A stretch of 64,000 nucleotides of DNA from Echinococcus granulosus. Its lineage: Eukaryota; Platyhelminthes; Cestoda; Cyclophyllidea; Taeniidae. This document shows, one piece after another, positions 1 through 13,600 of this stretch (within the stretch, counting starts at the first letter, position 1; every line of letters begins with the position of its first letter). A program made the position numbers and the translations under genes. The notes under the pieces were generated by a model. The model did no database searches. It had not been told where the DNA came from and saw only the letters and a list, made by a program, of their open reading frames with translations. The stretch covers positions 9,563-73,562 of the forward strand of contig NW_020170493.1 in NCBI RefSeq assembly GCF_000524195.1, given 5' to 3'.

Positions 1-3000
1 AAGGGAGGGAAGAGAGAGTGAGAGGGGAAATGAAGGAATGAGGGAATTACATGGTTTAAGAGAAGTGTTGGGAGAGGCGCAAAATAATGCAAAGCCTTAC
101 CAACTCGCCCTAAGACAGTCGCTAGTGCCTCCACTGACTCACCATCCGAGCTGCCAAGATTTTGATTTGTTTACTTAGTGGATTGCAGCAGCAGGCCATA
201 CATGAGGGGGCAGAGGAGAGAGTAAGGTAAATGAGGGTGTGATATTCCATATTCAAAAGTGTCTGGCATCATTTGTAGCAGCTTTCTCTTGCCTCCTAGC
301 AGTGCATAGTCAAATTTCGTTGCCAGATTTCGTGGGTTCACACTACGGGCACGCTGAGTGCCGGGCTACTTTTATCCAGGCTGTCAAGATTTCTTTTACT
401 CTCACACATACGTGCTGCAGACTACTCCACGATCTCATCCTCCTTCTACTTCAACCATTTGGATGACGACATTAGACAATTCTACCGAACCTATTCATTC
501 TGTCCTCACGATTGGGCTTCTAGCGTGCAAGCTAAACGGGCTTTGCTGTTAGACACTTTGTTCCAGTCTAAATGTGAGCTCGTGTCTGATTCCGCGTGAC
601 GAACAAAACTGGGTAATCGTGGCCTTCGACCTTTGACGTACCAGTGATTATCAATGAACTTGCTGTTCTCCTTCTCTGCTTTGCATTGGCCAATAGGGAG
701 AAAGATAGTAGGAAAATGTCTGTCGTCTCTGTAGAATGTTTTATGGTAAGCATTCGGTTGGGAACCCCATAAAATTCAACAGCAACGCTCTCTTGAGCTC
801 GCAGGCTTCCGCAGCATATCGCATTGAGTAAATGCATAAACCTGACGCTGTCATCAGGAATGGACGTACTGTTACGCCCCCTGACTAAATATTCATGGCG
901 ATGATTGACAGATGCAGGAGTAAACTCTCTTTCAACTCTAGATATCTCCTTCCTTACTTTTACTCTTTCCTTTTACATTCTTTACTGCACCATTAAAATT
1001 GTCCTCCCCCTTCACAAAATGGATGGTTTACAGTCCTTGCAATGCGCAGAATGTGCCGGTGAAGCAGTTCTAATGCAACGACACGCAGTCATCGCTACGA
1101 ATTCCCGATGTGCTCATGACTGCCTTTGCAGTCACCTCCCTCCGATAGAGAGGCCTTGGATGTCTCCACGTCCGTGTGGGAATCCACTTCCATCCAGCTT
1201 AGTGTGAAGGACACGTGCGTGTTAATTTTAAGCTTAAACTTAGAAATGTCTGCCGACTTTAGTCTACAACTTTGTTCCTCCAAGTATGCGATGATAGCAT
1301 CTCGCAACATCATCCACTGTAATCCACTCTTGTCTACTGGAAGCGTGAGCCCAGTTTCACGTGGAGTAATGGCAGAATTGAAGGTGGAGGGGCTAATTTG
1401 TCACTCCTAGCAAATAGAAGTATTTATTGCATTCGGTATACATTAGACACTTTGAGACTCTACAAAGTGAGAAAAAAATTGTCCATGGATTGCGAATTGC
1501 ATACAATTAAAATTTAAATGAAAAACAAGCTTGAAATTATTCCATCGGTTGAGGAGTAGATGCCTCTGTCAATATAAAAGGCGGTGGAAGGTGAGTGGTC
1601 GGTCTACCCTGCAGTGAGGTTGAGCTGATTATTTTAGTATGTTTAGTTCGCAGCTATATCCTCCACATTATGTAGAGCAGGACTAAAGCAATCTGTGAAT
1701 GACACTTTTAGTAAAGTTGTAGATCCAATTTCATTGAGAGGGATACGTGTATCCAGGTTCACTACACAATGTAATCGTCAATCACCGGCTCCAACTTCCC
1801 CAACCATCAGTTCTCAACAGGTTAGAAATTCGAGATGGACCCATTGTACACTGCTAATGTGGTATCTGCTTCAGCCGTATCACCCCGTAATTCCTGGGAT
1901 TGTGAATTGTGTGATACACCTCTGCATCTGCAAACAGGAAGACAGACCAAATCCTCCGAATGGTCAACATCTTAGGTAGCTCAAGTTTGTTGACATGCAA
2001 ATAAAACTTATTCTCTGAAGCTCTATATTGTTATTTCATTGTTATCTGGCCAACCTTGTATAACTCACTCCTGTCTCAACCACGACTTCAACTTTGTCCT
2101 GCAGGTACCTCCACAGGCAGCTACAAACCACCTCCACAGTTTTATGCATTGGGCGGTTGGTTGCATTGTCGCCCCTTCCCTTGCCAAGCTTGGATTTCAG
2201 TGTTTCATGAGTGGGCTCGCCTTGACTGTTACGCTGTCTGTATGGAATTCGACTGTTCCTGCTACTTTGCTGTGTTGTGTGGATGCTTGAGATCGCGTAA
2301 TGAAATTTGGCCATATGATACACGAAGAGGTAACAGACTAGATGAGCCTAACCATCCATGAACATCTGAAAAAGAATGTGCTATCCTCACCCACGTATGC
2401 TCTTTCGCCCTTCAGTGCCAAGCCGACGCCTCAGTCTCCAATATAAAACTACTTCTTCAGCATTGCGTTCTTCCCCATATGTCGATTTGATAGCTATCTC
2501 AAAGCTAATTTGCACTTAAAACTATGATCTACTTTATGGTGTCAGTCCAAAGGAAAATAAACTAACCGATGATGAATGAGTTCTCCGTAAATAAGTTTTC
2601 TTTTGCGGAGAAAATCAAAGCACTCTGCTTAAATTGGCCTAAATATGTGCCTACTCTGCTCGGGTAATCATACCCCATCCATGACATGGCCATTAACAAC
2701 AGGCACAACATCTTTTCCAGTTGTGTCTGTTGTTGTTAAATGTAGCCTCCTTCAAAATTTTATTTTGTGTGTCGCCCTAACAATGACCCAATTTGCATTA
2801 AGTCAACATATAAAGCCTAACGCATTACTGCATTCCAGCAGTTGGGTGCAGTGAAATACCTAAGAGTATCAAGAGAACCTTTCCATTAATGAGGCTTTGA
2901 TGCCTCTGACGGGCATGGGGTGCAACACCGCCCAATAAGTATATGTAAAAGAAATTAAAGCCTGACTACAGTAAGGCCATAATTCTGGCTACTTACATTA

Positions 3001-3568
3001 AATATAATTCAGAGCATGAGTTAACAATAGAATACACTTCTACCGAAGTTGTCTTCAACAAGTAGCATGCCAATTTTCCCATTATTTGTCTGGAGAATGT
3101 ATGTACAAGACAAATGCAAGTCAGCGGATTAAATCAATATGTTGTCCGTGAAGTTGCCATGGCGCCACGGAGAGGAACCAAACCCGTATCCACAAAAATA
3201 TTACGTAGTTAGTATAATTTTCAACACCGCATTAACGCAAAATCTAATTTGTATGTAAGCTCAACTTCGTAAACTGAACACTAGCATTGGAAAATGTCAA
3301 GAACTTACAGTATCATATACTACAATAAAATATAATGTTATCGGTTGTCTAGTTAATCAAATTTGCTCTGGTTATTTAAAGTTTTTGATGGATACCTTAG
3401 TAGAACCGAATAAATAAATGCACCAACAAGGCACGATTTTGGTAACCTGTGTCTTTACCTAAGAGTTTTAAATTACTGCTTTCGTTTGTCTGAACAAAAT
3501 GGGTTGAAATGACCTAAGACGTGTTTACGCAAGCCCTTTGGATTTTCAATGTGATATCTAGTTGGAAC
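1..3568. other. Upstream non-coding region, no gene recognised
   Basis: Both strands were read. The open frames here are short, start mostly at non-ATG codons, lack recognisable domains and are not joined by convincing splice sites. The region is AT-rich towards its right end and probably includes the promoter and 5' UTR of the tetraspan gene that follows. The first bases are purine-rich low-complexity sequence. Confidence 0.5.
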
Positions 3569-4818
3569 ATGGGGGGGATGTGTGGCAGAATTCGGAACTT
3601 GTGGCGCTTATCATTTTTATTCGCGATAATATTAACAAGTCTCGCCAACCTCTTCAATTTCATAAGTTTTGTTTCTCCTCACTGGATTGTTTCAATAAAT
3701 AAAGAAAACTTTGGTTTCGTCCGTCTGGGTTTATGGGAAGTCTGTTTTGACAACTTTGTTTTTGCTGGAAATTACATATCAAAGGCCTACGATGGTTGCT
3801 GGTACATTTTTAGGCAGGAATTTAAATATATCCGGTTTTGGATTAACCCTTGTAAGTGGTGTTTATTTATGAACCTCAAATGGTTTAGCGTGGTTTATAT
3901 TTATCCAAGTAGCATCGATTGTGAACATAATATTTAGCCTTGGAAGCCTTTTGCTTATCCTCCAAAACGCTGCAGGGATAGAAACGATTTTCTGCAAGTT
4001 GTCAAATACTCCAATCATATTCCTTCAGTCTGTGGTCGGTAAGAACTTTGATGGCTAAAGGAGAACACTTTATTTTAGTTGCCTGTCTGGCGGTGATCAC
4101 GATAACGATGGGCTTAATGTCTAAGGATCGAATGTGGCTGCCCTTCTCCGATCGCAACACCGTTGGATGGGGACTGGGTTTTGCTGCAACTAGTGGAATC
4201 CTCATGCTACTCAGTATTTTTTGTCTCATCGTTGACCAGATAGCCCACTATAGTGAGCAGATATACTACAAGCTTCTCGAAGAAGGCGGTTTGCCTGCAG
4301 TTCAATTGATTCCACCTGATTTCACCTCCGGTGTGGGGGAACTGCCTGCTCGGACAATGCCACCTGGCGCTTCTGCAATCGGTGCTGCTTCTGAGTCCAA
4401 ATTGGGTGGAGTTCCTTCACTCTTTTTGACCGCCTCGCTGCCGTCCGTTGCCGGCAGTACGGAAAGTGGAGGTAGACATGGGGGTGGGGGACCAGCTGCT
4501 CGGATTTCTTCTGTTCTGGGCAGTGCTAAGAGCGCTCTCCTGACGCGCTACGGCGAGACAAGAACTGCGATTCCTGGGATGTCTATGAGGCCCGAGATAC
4601 CAGCAACCTCGGGTGCTTTGGCGTCTGCAAAATTGAGGCAAAACCTACAGTGCGAGAGACCGACGGAACCCGTGTCGACAGCGGCAGCGGCGGGTGCACA
4701 ACCATCCAGCTATTCGGCGCGCTCACTCAGTCTTTCGAGGATCGGTGGGAAGCAAGAAAAACCGGTTATCGTGTACGGAACCTCGCAAGGCAATATTCTA
4801 AAAGATTCTGCTGTCTAG
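3569..4818 (+). CDS. Claudin/PMP22/Clc-like four-transmembrane protein with PDZ-ligand tail
   Basis: Three exons, 3569-3851, 3910-4038 and 4079-4818, join in frame to 383 residues. The introns are 58 and only 40 nt, both GT-AG. Transmembrane helices lie at about residues 14-34, 95-115, 136-152 and 168-190. The first extracellular loop carries the claudin-superfamily signature: an SPHW motif near 36-39, GLW at 54-56, and cysteines at 59 and 77. Family knowledge: these proteins build cell junctions or serve as auxiliary channel subunits. The cytoplasmic tail (about 191-383) is rich in Ser, Ala and Gly, is longer than in most claudins, and ends D-S-A-V, a class I PDZ ligand. I chose the ATG at 3569 because it gives a short basic N terminus before helix 1; 3578 is possible. 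Claudin, LHFPL and Clc-like subfamilies cannot be told apart by eye. Confidence 0.8.
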
Positions 4819-5021
4819 CTCTGCATATTTCAACGTCAGATAATTCTTTCGTTTACTCTCTGGTCGTTTCTTCTTATGTTAAAGAGTCCAGTATTTTGGG
4901 AGCGTAGAAGTACTTTCTAGCCTTCTAAAAGTGCCCAAAAATTTTTCAGGAATATGAGTTACTACTTGGTTACCTCTTTCATAGTGCTATTTTTCTCACA
5001 AAAACTGGCACTAGTACCAGA

Positions 5022-5027
5022 AATAAA
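5022..5027 (+). terminator. Candidate poly(A) signal of the tetraspan gene
   Basis: An AATAAA hexamer lies about 200 nt past the stop codon of the tetraspan gene, on the same strand. Position and sequence fit a polyadenylation signal; no GU-rich element was verified. Confidence 0.35.
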
Positions 5028-6150
5028 CCGTGATGTTATTTTCTCTCCCACTGTTGATTGTTCACTGCAATTCCCTTCGATCGAAAATCATCCAACTTTT
5101 ATTCAACGCCTAATTTTACCTAGAGGCCTCAGGCTTGTGTTGGGTTCTACTGAATTTCTTTAAGTAGCTAGTTGTTTGAATGATAGCAGGAGGTGTGCAT
5201 TAAGTAGGCCAAAGGCTTTTCGTGTAAGTAAACTAGGTTTTAAAACAAAAGCACTACGGAAGCTTTGATTTGTTAGCAAGGCAATTTTGGGGGCATGTGG
5301 ACTCTAGAATGACCTTGTTCCAACTCTAACAGGCGGAAGGGTTTAACAGTGTCATTGATAAAAGGCGGGAGCTGTCTTTTAATCAAATTCCACTGGAGTC
5401 TTGAAGGAATGGACGCACTTTGTTAGGGCATCGGGACTGGGGCGTCTTCTACGTGCTATTCGTATGAATAACGCATAAAGTGATGCATAGCTCTACTGGA
5501 TCAACAGGAAGGGAGGACGGCCGTGAATGAAAGTTTGAGACAGGGATACTGTTGCTTACTACTTGAGTTGCCTACTTTGATTGCACATACATAGTCATCT
5601 GTCAGCACTCAGTACCCCTCACAGCGTCAATCACCTCTGTGTTTGAAGGAAAAGGTGATGGATTTGAAGGTGTTGGATATCCTCCATCACCGCACCTGGA
5701 AAACACACGTGAATTATCGCAACGGCGAGGGATCAAGAGCATCCACAATTTTATCACACGTCAATCAGTAACTACCAACATCTGTTTAATGTTATTCAAT
5801 TCTCAATGTCATGTAAATTAGAAGGGAAAAAATGTCTCTTGAAACCTAAAAATAACATTAGTTTCAACCAGCAACAGGCTACTTTTGTATTGGTGTGGAT
5901 GGGCAACACTCGTGTGTAAGACCATCCCCCATTACCATTGAAACCACTTCCATTTACTGCCGCTATCGTTGGGGCGCTTTAAGTGAGGTTGACTTTTTCG
6001 TGCCCGCCTACTCATCCCAATGAGCTTAGTAGTAATGATTGACACCGACCATGCTGCCATGCGACGGATTTTACTCTCCTGCTTAAAACCGATTGCGAAA
6101 AGTAAGGAAGTCACCGTCAAGTAGAGCGCCATTTACCGGACTCGGTATGA

Positions 6151-6182
6151 GAGGTGAAGCACCACCAGTGGTGCTTCACCTC
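6151..6182. repeat. Perfect 15-bp inverted repeat with 2-nt spacer
   Basis: The left arm at 6151-6165 (gaggtgaagcaccac) and the right arm at 6168-6182 are exact reverse complements separated by only CA. It could be cruciform-forming DNA, a dimeric protein-binding site, or the scar of a small inverted-repeat element. No T-run or gene end nearby explains it. Confidence 0.8.
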
Positions 6183-7668
6183 ATGTTCTAATCTCTGTCC
6201 TCTGATCCATAGCCAATTCCTGTCGTTGGCTGCCGAGCCGTGGCTAAAAGCAATTCAGGCTCGTGGTGGATGGGGTAGTAGTTGTACCCCTTCAAAGCCC
6301 GCAGATCGGAGACCAGAGACAGGCCAAAATTATGGATTGGAAGATAAAACGTGATGACCCACATCATGTCTCGTGAGGTCACCGCACTTGGTGTGAGAGC
6401 AGACCACGCCACCCTACAATTCACTATATCACGGCATTATGCTGATTTCGGCCTTCTGGTGAAACACATATTCACTTATATATTCTCGCCCTCACGCATC
6501 CGTCTGTCCTTCCATTTATTCATTCATCGAAGATCCACTTCGGGACTCCTTAACTTGTCTGATCGTGATGTAGAAGTGAACTGACGACGGCAGTTGAAGT
6601 GGATAGCTTACTGCCATTCCTTGAGCAAATTTTTAACAGGTAACGCACCCTTCAGCTTTAAGCAGTCACCTATCAATGCAATCGGTGAGGTTTTTTTTAT
6701 GATGGCGCCATATTCCCTTTCCTCTTCTCTTGATTGGACCATTGGTGCGAGTCGCAAGGCGACTCCACTGTTTGGCGATGCCTTCCCGCCGGATTCATGT
6801 CTATACCCAAACTGCTCTCAACTCCGCGGGCTAAAATCCACCTTGTTTAGTCGGGACATCACACTTCCCTACTAAAATTCCAACTAGTCTTTGAGGAGAG
6901 ATTCCGCATCCAAACGGTGGGTAAATTCTCCCGCATCTGCTTTCCGAATTTTTTAAAAAACACCGCTACTTACACGAGCATACGTCTACTCCATTTGGGT
7001 TATTTATGGTCGAGAGCCATCCCACCAGTCTGGCATTTGAATACCCGTTGTCATTGCGGCAAAGAGACGACTTGATGCTTTCGTTCCGCCAATCGCTTCA
7101 CCCGCTTTCAAGGTCACTCCTGGCCTAGTTACAGGACTTGGACAATCCTCTGCAGGCACTTTTTGACCGAATTTTGCGCCGGTTCACAGAGTTCCCTCCG
7201 CCCAATTCGCAAGCAATGTCATTTCAACTCCGTCAACACCATATCAAATGTATAGCCTTCATTTTTTGGAAAAAATTTTCCCTTTTTAACAAATCTAGGT
7301 GTGGAAGAGACTCTGTGGCAGTTGTTTGTAAGTGCTGGCTAATCAACGACTGAATTTCCCCCCTTCTTCTTCTTTGTCCCCCTCCTCTCCCTCCTTCCCC
7401 GTCCCTTAATCCAGAATCCGACATGAGGTTTTGACACAAAGGAATGCCCCACGCCGATTGGTCAATTTGGCTCTGTTGTCTTACTCTCGCGCACCTGACT
7501 ACTAGCCAAGTCAGCCAAACAGCGGTGCTGTTTACATCCGCTGACGAGGCATGTGATTCGTCGACAGCCCAGCCCCATGACTGGCTTTCATAACAGCGGA
7601 GACGTTTGGCATGGAGGGTGTTTACTCTCGGTGGGGCCTCCGCGCTCTAGGCGGCTAGACGGCGAACA

Positions 7669-10600
7669 ATGCCCCAGACAACATCAAAGAATATCAATCG
7701 CTTACCTTCGTCTAGCTCGACATCCACCTCGGCAACGGATACGGAAATGCTACTGCAGTTGCTGCGGAGGGAGTTACTTTTAGCCTTGGAGAGTATGGAT
7801 GGTGCTGTCTTTAGGATGAAATTGCAATGGATCTTGGAGAATGCTGGAGAATTTGTGGATTTGGTGTTTATGAGTGGACTGGATTTTGAGGGCAAAACCG
7901 CCCTCCACATTGCAGTGGCGAATCGTTTCGAAGAAGCGGTGAGTTGGCGTCTTTGCAAATGCTCACAATATGTTACCTCTTCTCGCAATTTTTGTTGCCT
8001 CGCGTCATCCTAACTTACTTGTCAGCCGATTTGGAAGTACACAAAATCACATGGCGTTTTTCCGCCGATTGTGTTTCATCAGAGAGGCAACAGAAGAAGT
8101 CCGGACCTACTGTCAATCGAAGTAACTGACCTAAGGGAAGTTTTTATTAGGAAACGGTTAGTAATTTTATCTTCATCTGTGAAAGTGCTTGTGATGTGAT
8201 TACAAGTAATCAGAAGAGTTTCGGACTGTTATCTACAAATCCGTGTTCGTTTTTTGAAACATCTTAGATTCCGACATAAAAAATCTATCCCCTCTACCTC
8301 TAGTGAAATCTTTTCGGGTGCTATCAAAACACGTTTCTCCAGTTGTGGTACAGTGGCTCTGATATCTTTATAAAGGCGTAAGGGGTACTTAAGTCGATGA
8401 AAAGATGCAGTAGCTTGACAGTATGGAGGAGGGGCCTACCACTTAGTGTTTTTGATTACACTGCAAAAGTAATAAATGGATCTGACAGCTAGTAAGCGGA
8501 ATCTCTCAATTCTTGCCATAAATTCTATGAACAACGGGGATTTTTAATTTTGTTTCGAAAATCCACGGCTAGATAGGCAGGATTGGCATGTGGATTAATG
8601 GTCCCTCTTAATTGTGGCGAAAAAAACTTTCCTGAAAGTTTATCAACGTCGTCGCTTCCCCTTCATTTTCAGCATAAATGAATTTCATTTTTTAACTGCA
8701 GGAAAAGGTTGAGTAAAATAGGTGAACAGTCAAATTAAAGCACAAAAGTACTTTTGTACTTTACCAAGTAATGCAGCATCTCACTTGGGTGGGAGATCTA
8801 TGAATGTGCGTTCCAAAAGTGGAAAAAAGGATAATCCAATTTTCTCTTTCTACTTCCAGTCATCGCCTAAACTTCATGTAACTTTTAGAGTAGTCCATAA
8901 CATTACAGCTGCGGATATTTATTGCCAAGATTTGTACTTTAATCCTAAAAAAAACAACAATGCTGAATAAAAGGGAACGCTCTGAGTAACTCAATTTTGC
9001 TGAATTTTGTTAAACTCCCAGTAGGATTCTAATTATATGCGGTTTAGGAAGGTTCATTGCTTTGAAACATTACTTTGCCAGGCCCGGCTTGATTTCTTTG
9101 AGTGTAACATTTTTGCAAATAAAATTCGCTCGAATTGTGGGTTTTTCTCTTTAAAAAGGACAATTGAAAAACTCACTGACATTGGTGTTCGCACAATCCA
9201 CTTTACAGGAAAATGGTTCGCCCTTCCCGTCAAACTTTAAAATGACTGTTGTACCGCCTTACCAATTGAAGTGGTGCTTCGGTATCATCTGCACTGATAA
9301 CATTGGACATCTTACCTTAATTCGCCGTATGAACTGTGCAAAAATTGGGTGTTTGAAGAAGTGGTTCGTGTGGTTTCAGGTGTAACACACCATAATAACT
9401 CATTGTTGTTTGCAGGGATCCAGAGGGTGCATTCGATTGCTTTTTTTCGCACATTACGGGAAATAGATTTGCACTATTCTTACTATGGTGCTGCTTATTG
9501 TACTCGGCCGTAATTTCCATCTATTTTGGAAGCATACTCATTTCATCGACCTATCATTGTACGTTGTGGATTTGACTCCAGTTTGCCTTGTGCGCTCCCA
9601 GAAACAAGTTGAACTCGGCTCCAAAGGTTAGCTTCAAGCCCGTGATAAGGCACTCAGAGAGGGAGTAGTAGCGGAATGCGATGGTAGAGAAGGGTGCCTC
9701 TCAGTAATGATCAACAGTCTAGGGTGATGACACACCAGGATGGATGCACCATATGCAGGAATTGCTCTTCGAGATTGGAACAACTTGTTCGCGCCTATGC
9801 TGGAAAAGCGGGCGAGATGAGCTGAAGGCGAAACAGATGCGGCTGAGATCTGTCAGCTTCGTAAAACTGGGAAGAGTGCAGCAGTAACTTCTTCAGGAAC
9901 GGTGAATGTCCAATCAGTCACTTTAAAGAAGTTTCCCTCCCTCCACAAGAGTATGTAGCAGAACCTCTTACTGCACGCTGCATGCTAAAAAGTTGAGTCA
10001 GAGGATGACCTCTTGCTACTTGGAGTGAAGGTTTTTGGGGTATATCCCACCATTGCTACTTCTGAAGACTCTGAGAAGTGTGTTAATCGAATGGAGTGAC
10101 AGTGAAGCCGTGAGGGATATCGCACTAATCTTCTCTACATCGTTTCAAGGTCAAACTTTTGGTCTCTACGGCCAAAGTCGACCTCCTTGCAACAGCTGGA
10201 GACAATGGATGGAGTGCTCTACATACTGCAGTTGATCTTGGTGATGCTAAACTTACACAGCTTCTTCTACCGACCCACAATACAACTCTAACACCACATC
10301 ACGTCCTCTCCTCGCTTAAACAAGCCACTGCTTCTCCCTATGCCGTCACAGCGCTTCACATGGCAGTTCGTCGAAATAGTGTTCCGTGTGCTGTAATGCT
10401 TTTGCATACAGCAAATGCCCTGCTTAATGATCATTCAAGTGGCTGGACATCCTCGGAGGAGGAGTTAGCAGTAGATGAGATTCAGCAGAAACACCACTTC
10501 CATGGACAGGCAGGCAAGGGCTCCAGAAAGTTGAATAAACTGAAGGATAGGAATGGCGATACACCGTTGCATTGGGCAGTGAAGACAAACAAGTAGGTCA

Positions 10601-13600
10601 TTTCAAAATTGGGGTTGCTTAAATCGGCTTTTAGTGGTAAATTTTACAAAGTATTAACGCAGTGTCTAGTTTACCACTACAAGGCGTAGGAGCACAGATA
10701 TAGCCCTTTTACCGACTTATAGGAGAGGTTAAAGGTCAAGAACTGGTTTGAGTGCTCCATAGTCTTTTTTCCCTCCTCATCTGAGTGTTGTAGTCGCTCC
10801 ACCGTCCGAGCCATCTCAGGAGTTCCATAACCACGAGACTTTTACATTCGTTTTTGAAATGAATTTGCATCAAGCCCATTCCATAGGTCTAGCGCCACTT
10901 TTAGCAGCTTATCAAATTGCGATAGAATCGAGATTTTGCATTCCAACGTGGCATCTCCCTCTCAATTTGGTTTTTGGTTTACTATTGAAATCGGGCATTT
11001 CAGCTATGCAATGGCTCGCCTCCTTTGTTCCTATGGCGCCCATCCGCGTCATTCACACAATTGTCAGGGCCAGACACCCTTCGCTTTGGCCAAGTACGTC
11101 CTACGTAACACCAAAATGACCAAACTACTGGCCAGCTTCTCACCGACATCCAGCACAAATACCAGTGTCACCGACAATTTCGAAGATGATAACGAGGAGA
11201 CTAGAATCAAGGAGGATGAAGCAATTATGCCCTTGAAACCACCTTCACCAACTGAGTCAACCCTTCGAAGAGTCGTAAAGGCATCCGAGGTGGATGGTAG
11301 TTGCCAAAAGCTTCAACAGACGTTGATTCGTGTGGAGGTGCCGACTCCAACGCCGGGGACGGTGACGGCAGTAACAGCGATGCCTGTGAAAAAATCGCCT
11401 TCCGGCGAGGCATCAAACGGAGGAAGCATTTTAGGAAGACCCTACCTTCACCGTGAGGTCAAGTCAACTATCCCCCAAGGTAAATTTATTACTCGCGAGT
11501 AGAGAAAGGGGGATCAAGTTTGTGTACTCTTTAAGAGATTCGATGCAGTTCGCGGGAGGAAGGGGAGAGAGAGGACATATTTAAAGTGTGTCCGCCCACT
11601 TAGGGGATTTAAGGAAAAGCTGTTATTGTTCAGTCTGCTCTGAACCATTCATTTTGTTTTTTTCTGATAAAAAGGCGGCAAAGCTGAGTATCTTCAAAGA
11701 GCCGAATCGACTATAGCATGGGAGGATTGGTGGTGGGAAGTTTATGCTTGAATGTGCTAAAGCATAGACCTGGGTAGTTTTAATGTTTACGACTGTAAAG
11801 AGACAACTGGGTTTTGTTATTTTTTAATAATGAACAACTAACAGCAGAAGGTTTCGTTAAATATTAGAAGGGTTTATTTTTCACCATAGGTAAGCAACTT
11901 AGCTCTAGCCGCATCCATCTCTGACTCCTTCTCTCTCTCAAGTATTTGTCATACTTTCCATGTGATGCTCATCACTTGGAGTTCGGTGTAACAGAGATAG
12001 ACGAGTAGGGGGAATAAGGGTGAGAGTAGGGTCGGAGATGCAACAGTATCTCCATCCATGCGTCCATTGTCTTTTCCATCCTTAAGTACGACACGGGGTC
12101 ACCTCACGCATAAGTTTTGCCGCTTGTGGTGTGTGTAAAGAAGACCTGCATTGTCTTGTCATTCCAGTAACTAATGTACTAGCCTTGACCACTACTGAAG
12201 ACGATGGATTAGCTACTGCTCCTGTACACGTCTCGTTCTCATGAGGTTGAGAGTCCTCGGCTACATTTGTTAGGCCTTGAGTTGGGGAACATTGTCCAAT
12301 CAGCAGTATCGTCCGAAATGCGCCAACCACAAGGCAGGGCTTGTGCTGATGAAGCGATGAATATCTCAAGGGGTCTGGAGCGTTGGAGGGTAGGTTGGGT
12401 GAACTAAAAAAGTCCTTCCTCCCCACAAGGAAATCAGTAAGTTGGTTAGTAAACAAAAAATTGACAAGTGAGAAGAGGAGGAACAGCGATTTGAGAGCTC
12501 TTCAAGCTTTTTGTTCGGCATCTATGGGTATATGCCATGTGGGTAGAACCCATGTGCTTATCTTTCACCCCGGTTTTTCTGCTCTCCTCTCCTCACCCTT
12601 TAACCCCACCGTGGCAGCTACTCTAGCCACGAGATTATTCACGAATAAAACGAGTAATTCTTCATCATCATGAAGAATTAACGAGATATGGACAGAGGGG
12701 TGGATGAAAATTGAGAATGTGATTGTTAAAAGAACCGCCTTTTAAACACATTTCTCAAGAAGTTGGAGACCGATCCACCAGATTCATTCTCTAGATATTT
12801 AATGACGTCAAGACGGAGTCCAAATGAAAGGCAGGTGCAACAGGTCGCTTCAGGAGACCCCCCAATGACCTAGTACACCTGATTGGAGTAAATGGGTGCT
12901 TATTGTTAATTGCTTTTGACGTCGCTCATTTTGCCGTATTCCTTCAAGGGTCACAAAGTGGAGAAAAACAGTTTATTCGTTTCGTGGAAAAAAAGACACC
13001 CTTTTGAATAGATTTTTCCATTGATCGCTTCCAACCAATCACGTTAGTGATTCTGGTTAGGTTTTTTGAAACTCCCTTTTAATTAAAGGCTAAATTTCTT
13101 GTAGCATAGCCAACAAAAGCTCCATTTTTAGTACTAACGGGTCACTGTGGTCAGTAGCTCTGCCGAAACTCCCAAGCACTTGTTTGATCGTATTTGACAA
13201 CCGCCATAGGGGGGTGGAGTTGAAAAGCCGCTAAATGGCGGTTCTGATAGGTCCAACTTTTTTCTCTTCTTTATGCCAAGTTTTTCGTTCTCTCTTGTTA
13301 GAAGTTTTCTCCAAAATTTGGCACATTTTATTAGGCTTCTGGTAGATTGTCCGTGGGCAAGTATTTGGATTTTTTCCACCTGTCACCAGTCAGCGCCTTT
13401 TAATGCCATCCTGATGGGACATTAATTAGTTCAGCTCTACAAGTTTTTTTTCGAGGAGCTGAGAAGTTAAGTCAAGACTTCAAATCATCTCGTTACATGG
13501 CTTCCCTTCTCCGGCCCTCCAGATAGTCTCTCCTTCGCCTCAGACATGAGGGCTCTTTAGGCTGCAGACTACATTGAAGGGGTTTGTTGACGTACCACTC

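Larger units (their letters stand above)
4819..7668. other. Intergenic region between tetraspan and ankyrin-caspase genes
   Basis: No coding sequence is supported. It holds the tetraspan 3' UTR, a perfect short palindrome at 6151-6182, and an inverted CCAAT box near 7450-7460, roughly 200 bp upstream of the ankyrin-caspase ATG. Sequence just before 7669 is more GC-rich, as expected for a promoter or 5' UTR. Confidence 0.45.

Noticed and set aside
12082..12456. Minus-strand open frame of 124 codons inside the large ankyrin-caspase intron
   Set aside because: No domain, Ser/Thr/Pro-biased composition, no splice partner; most likely chance.
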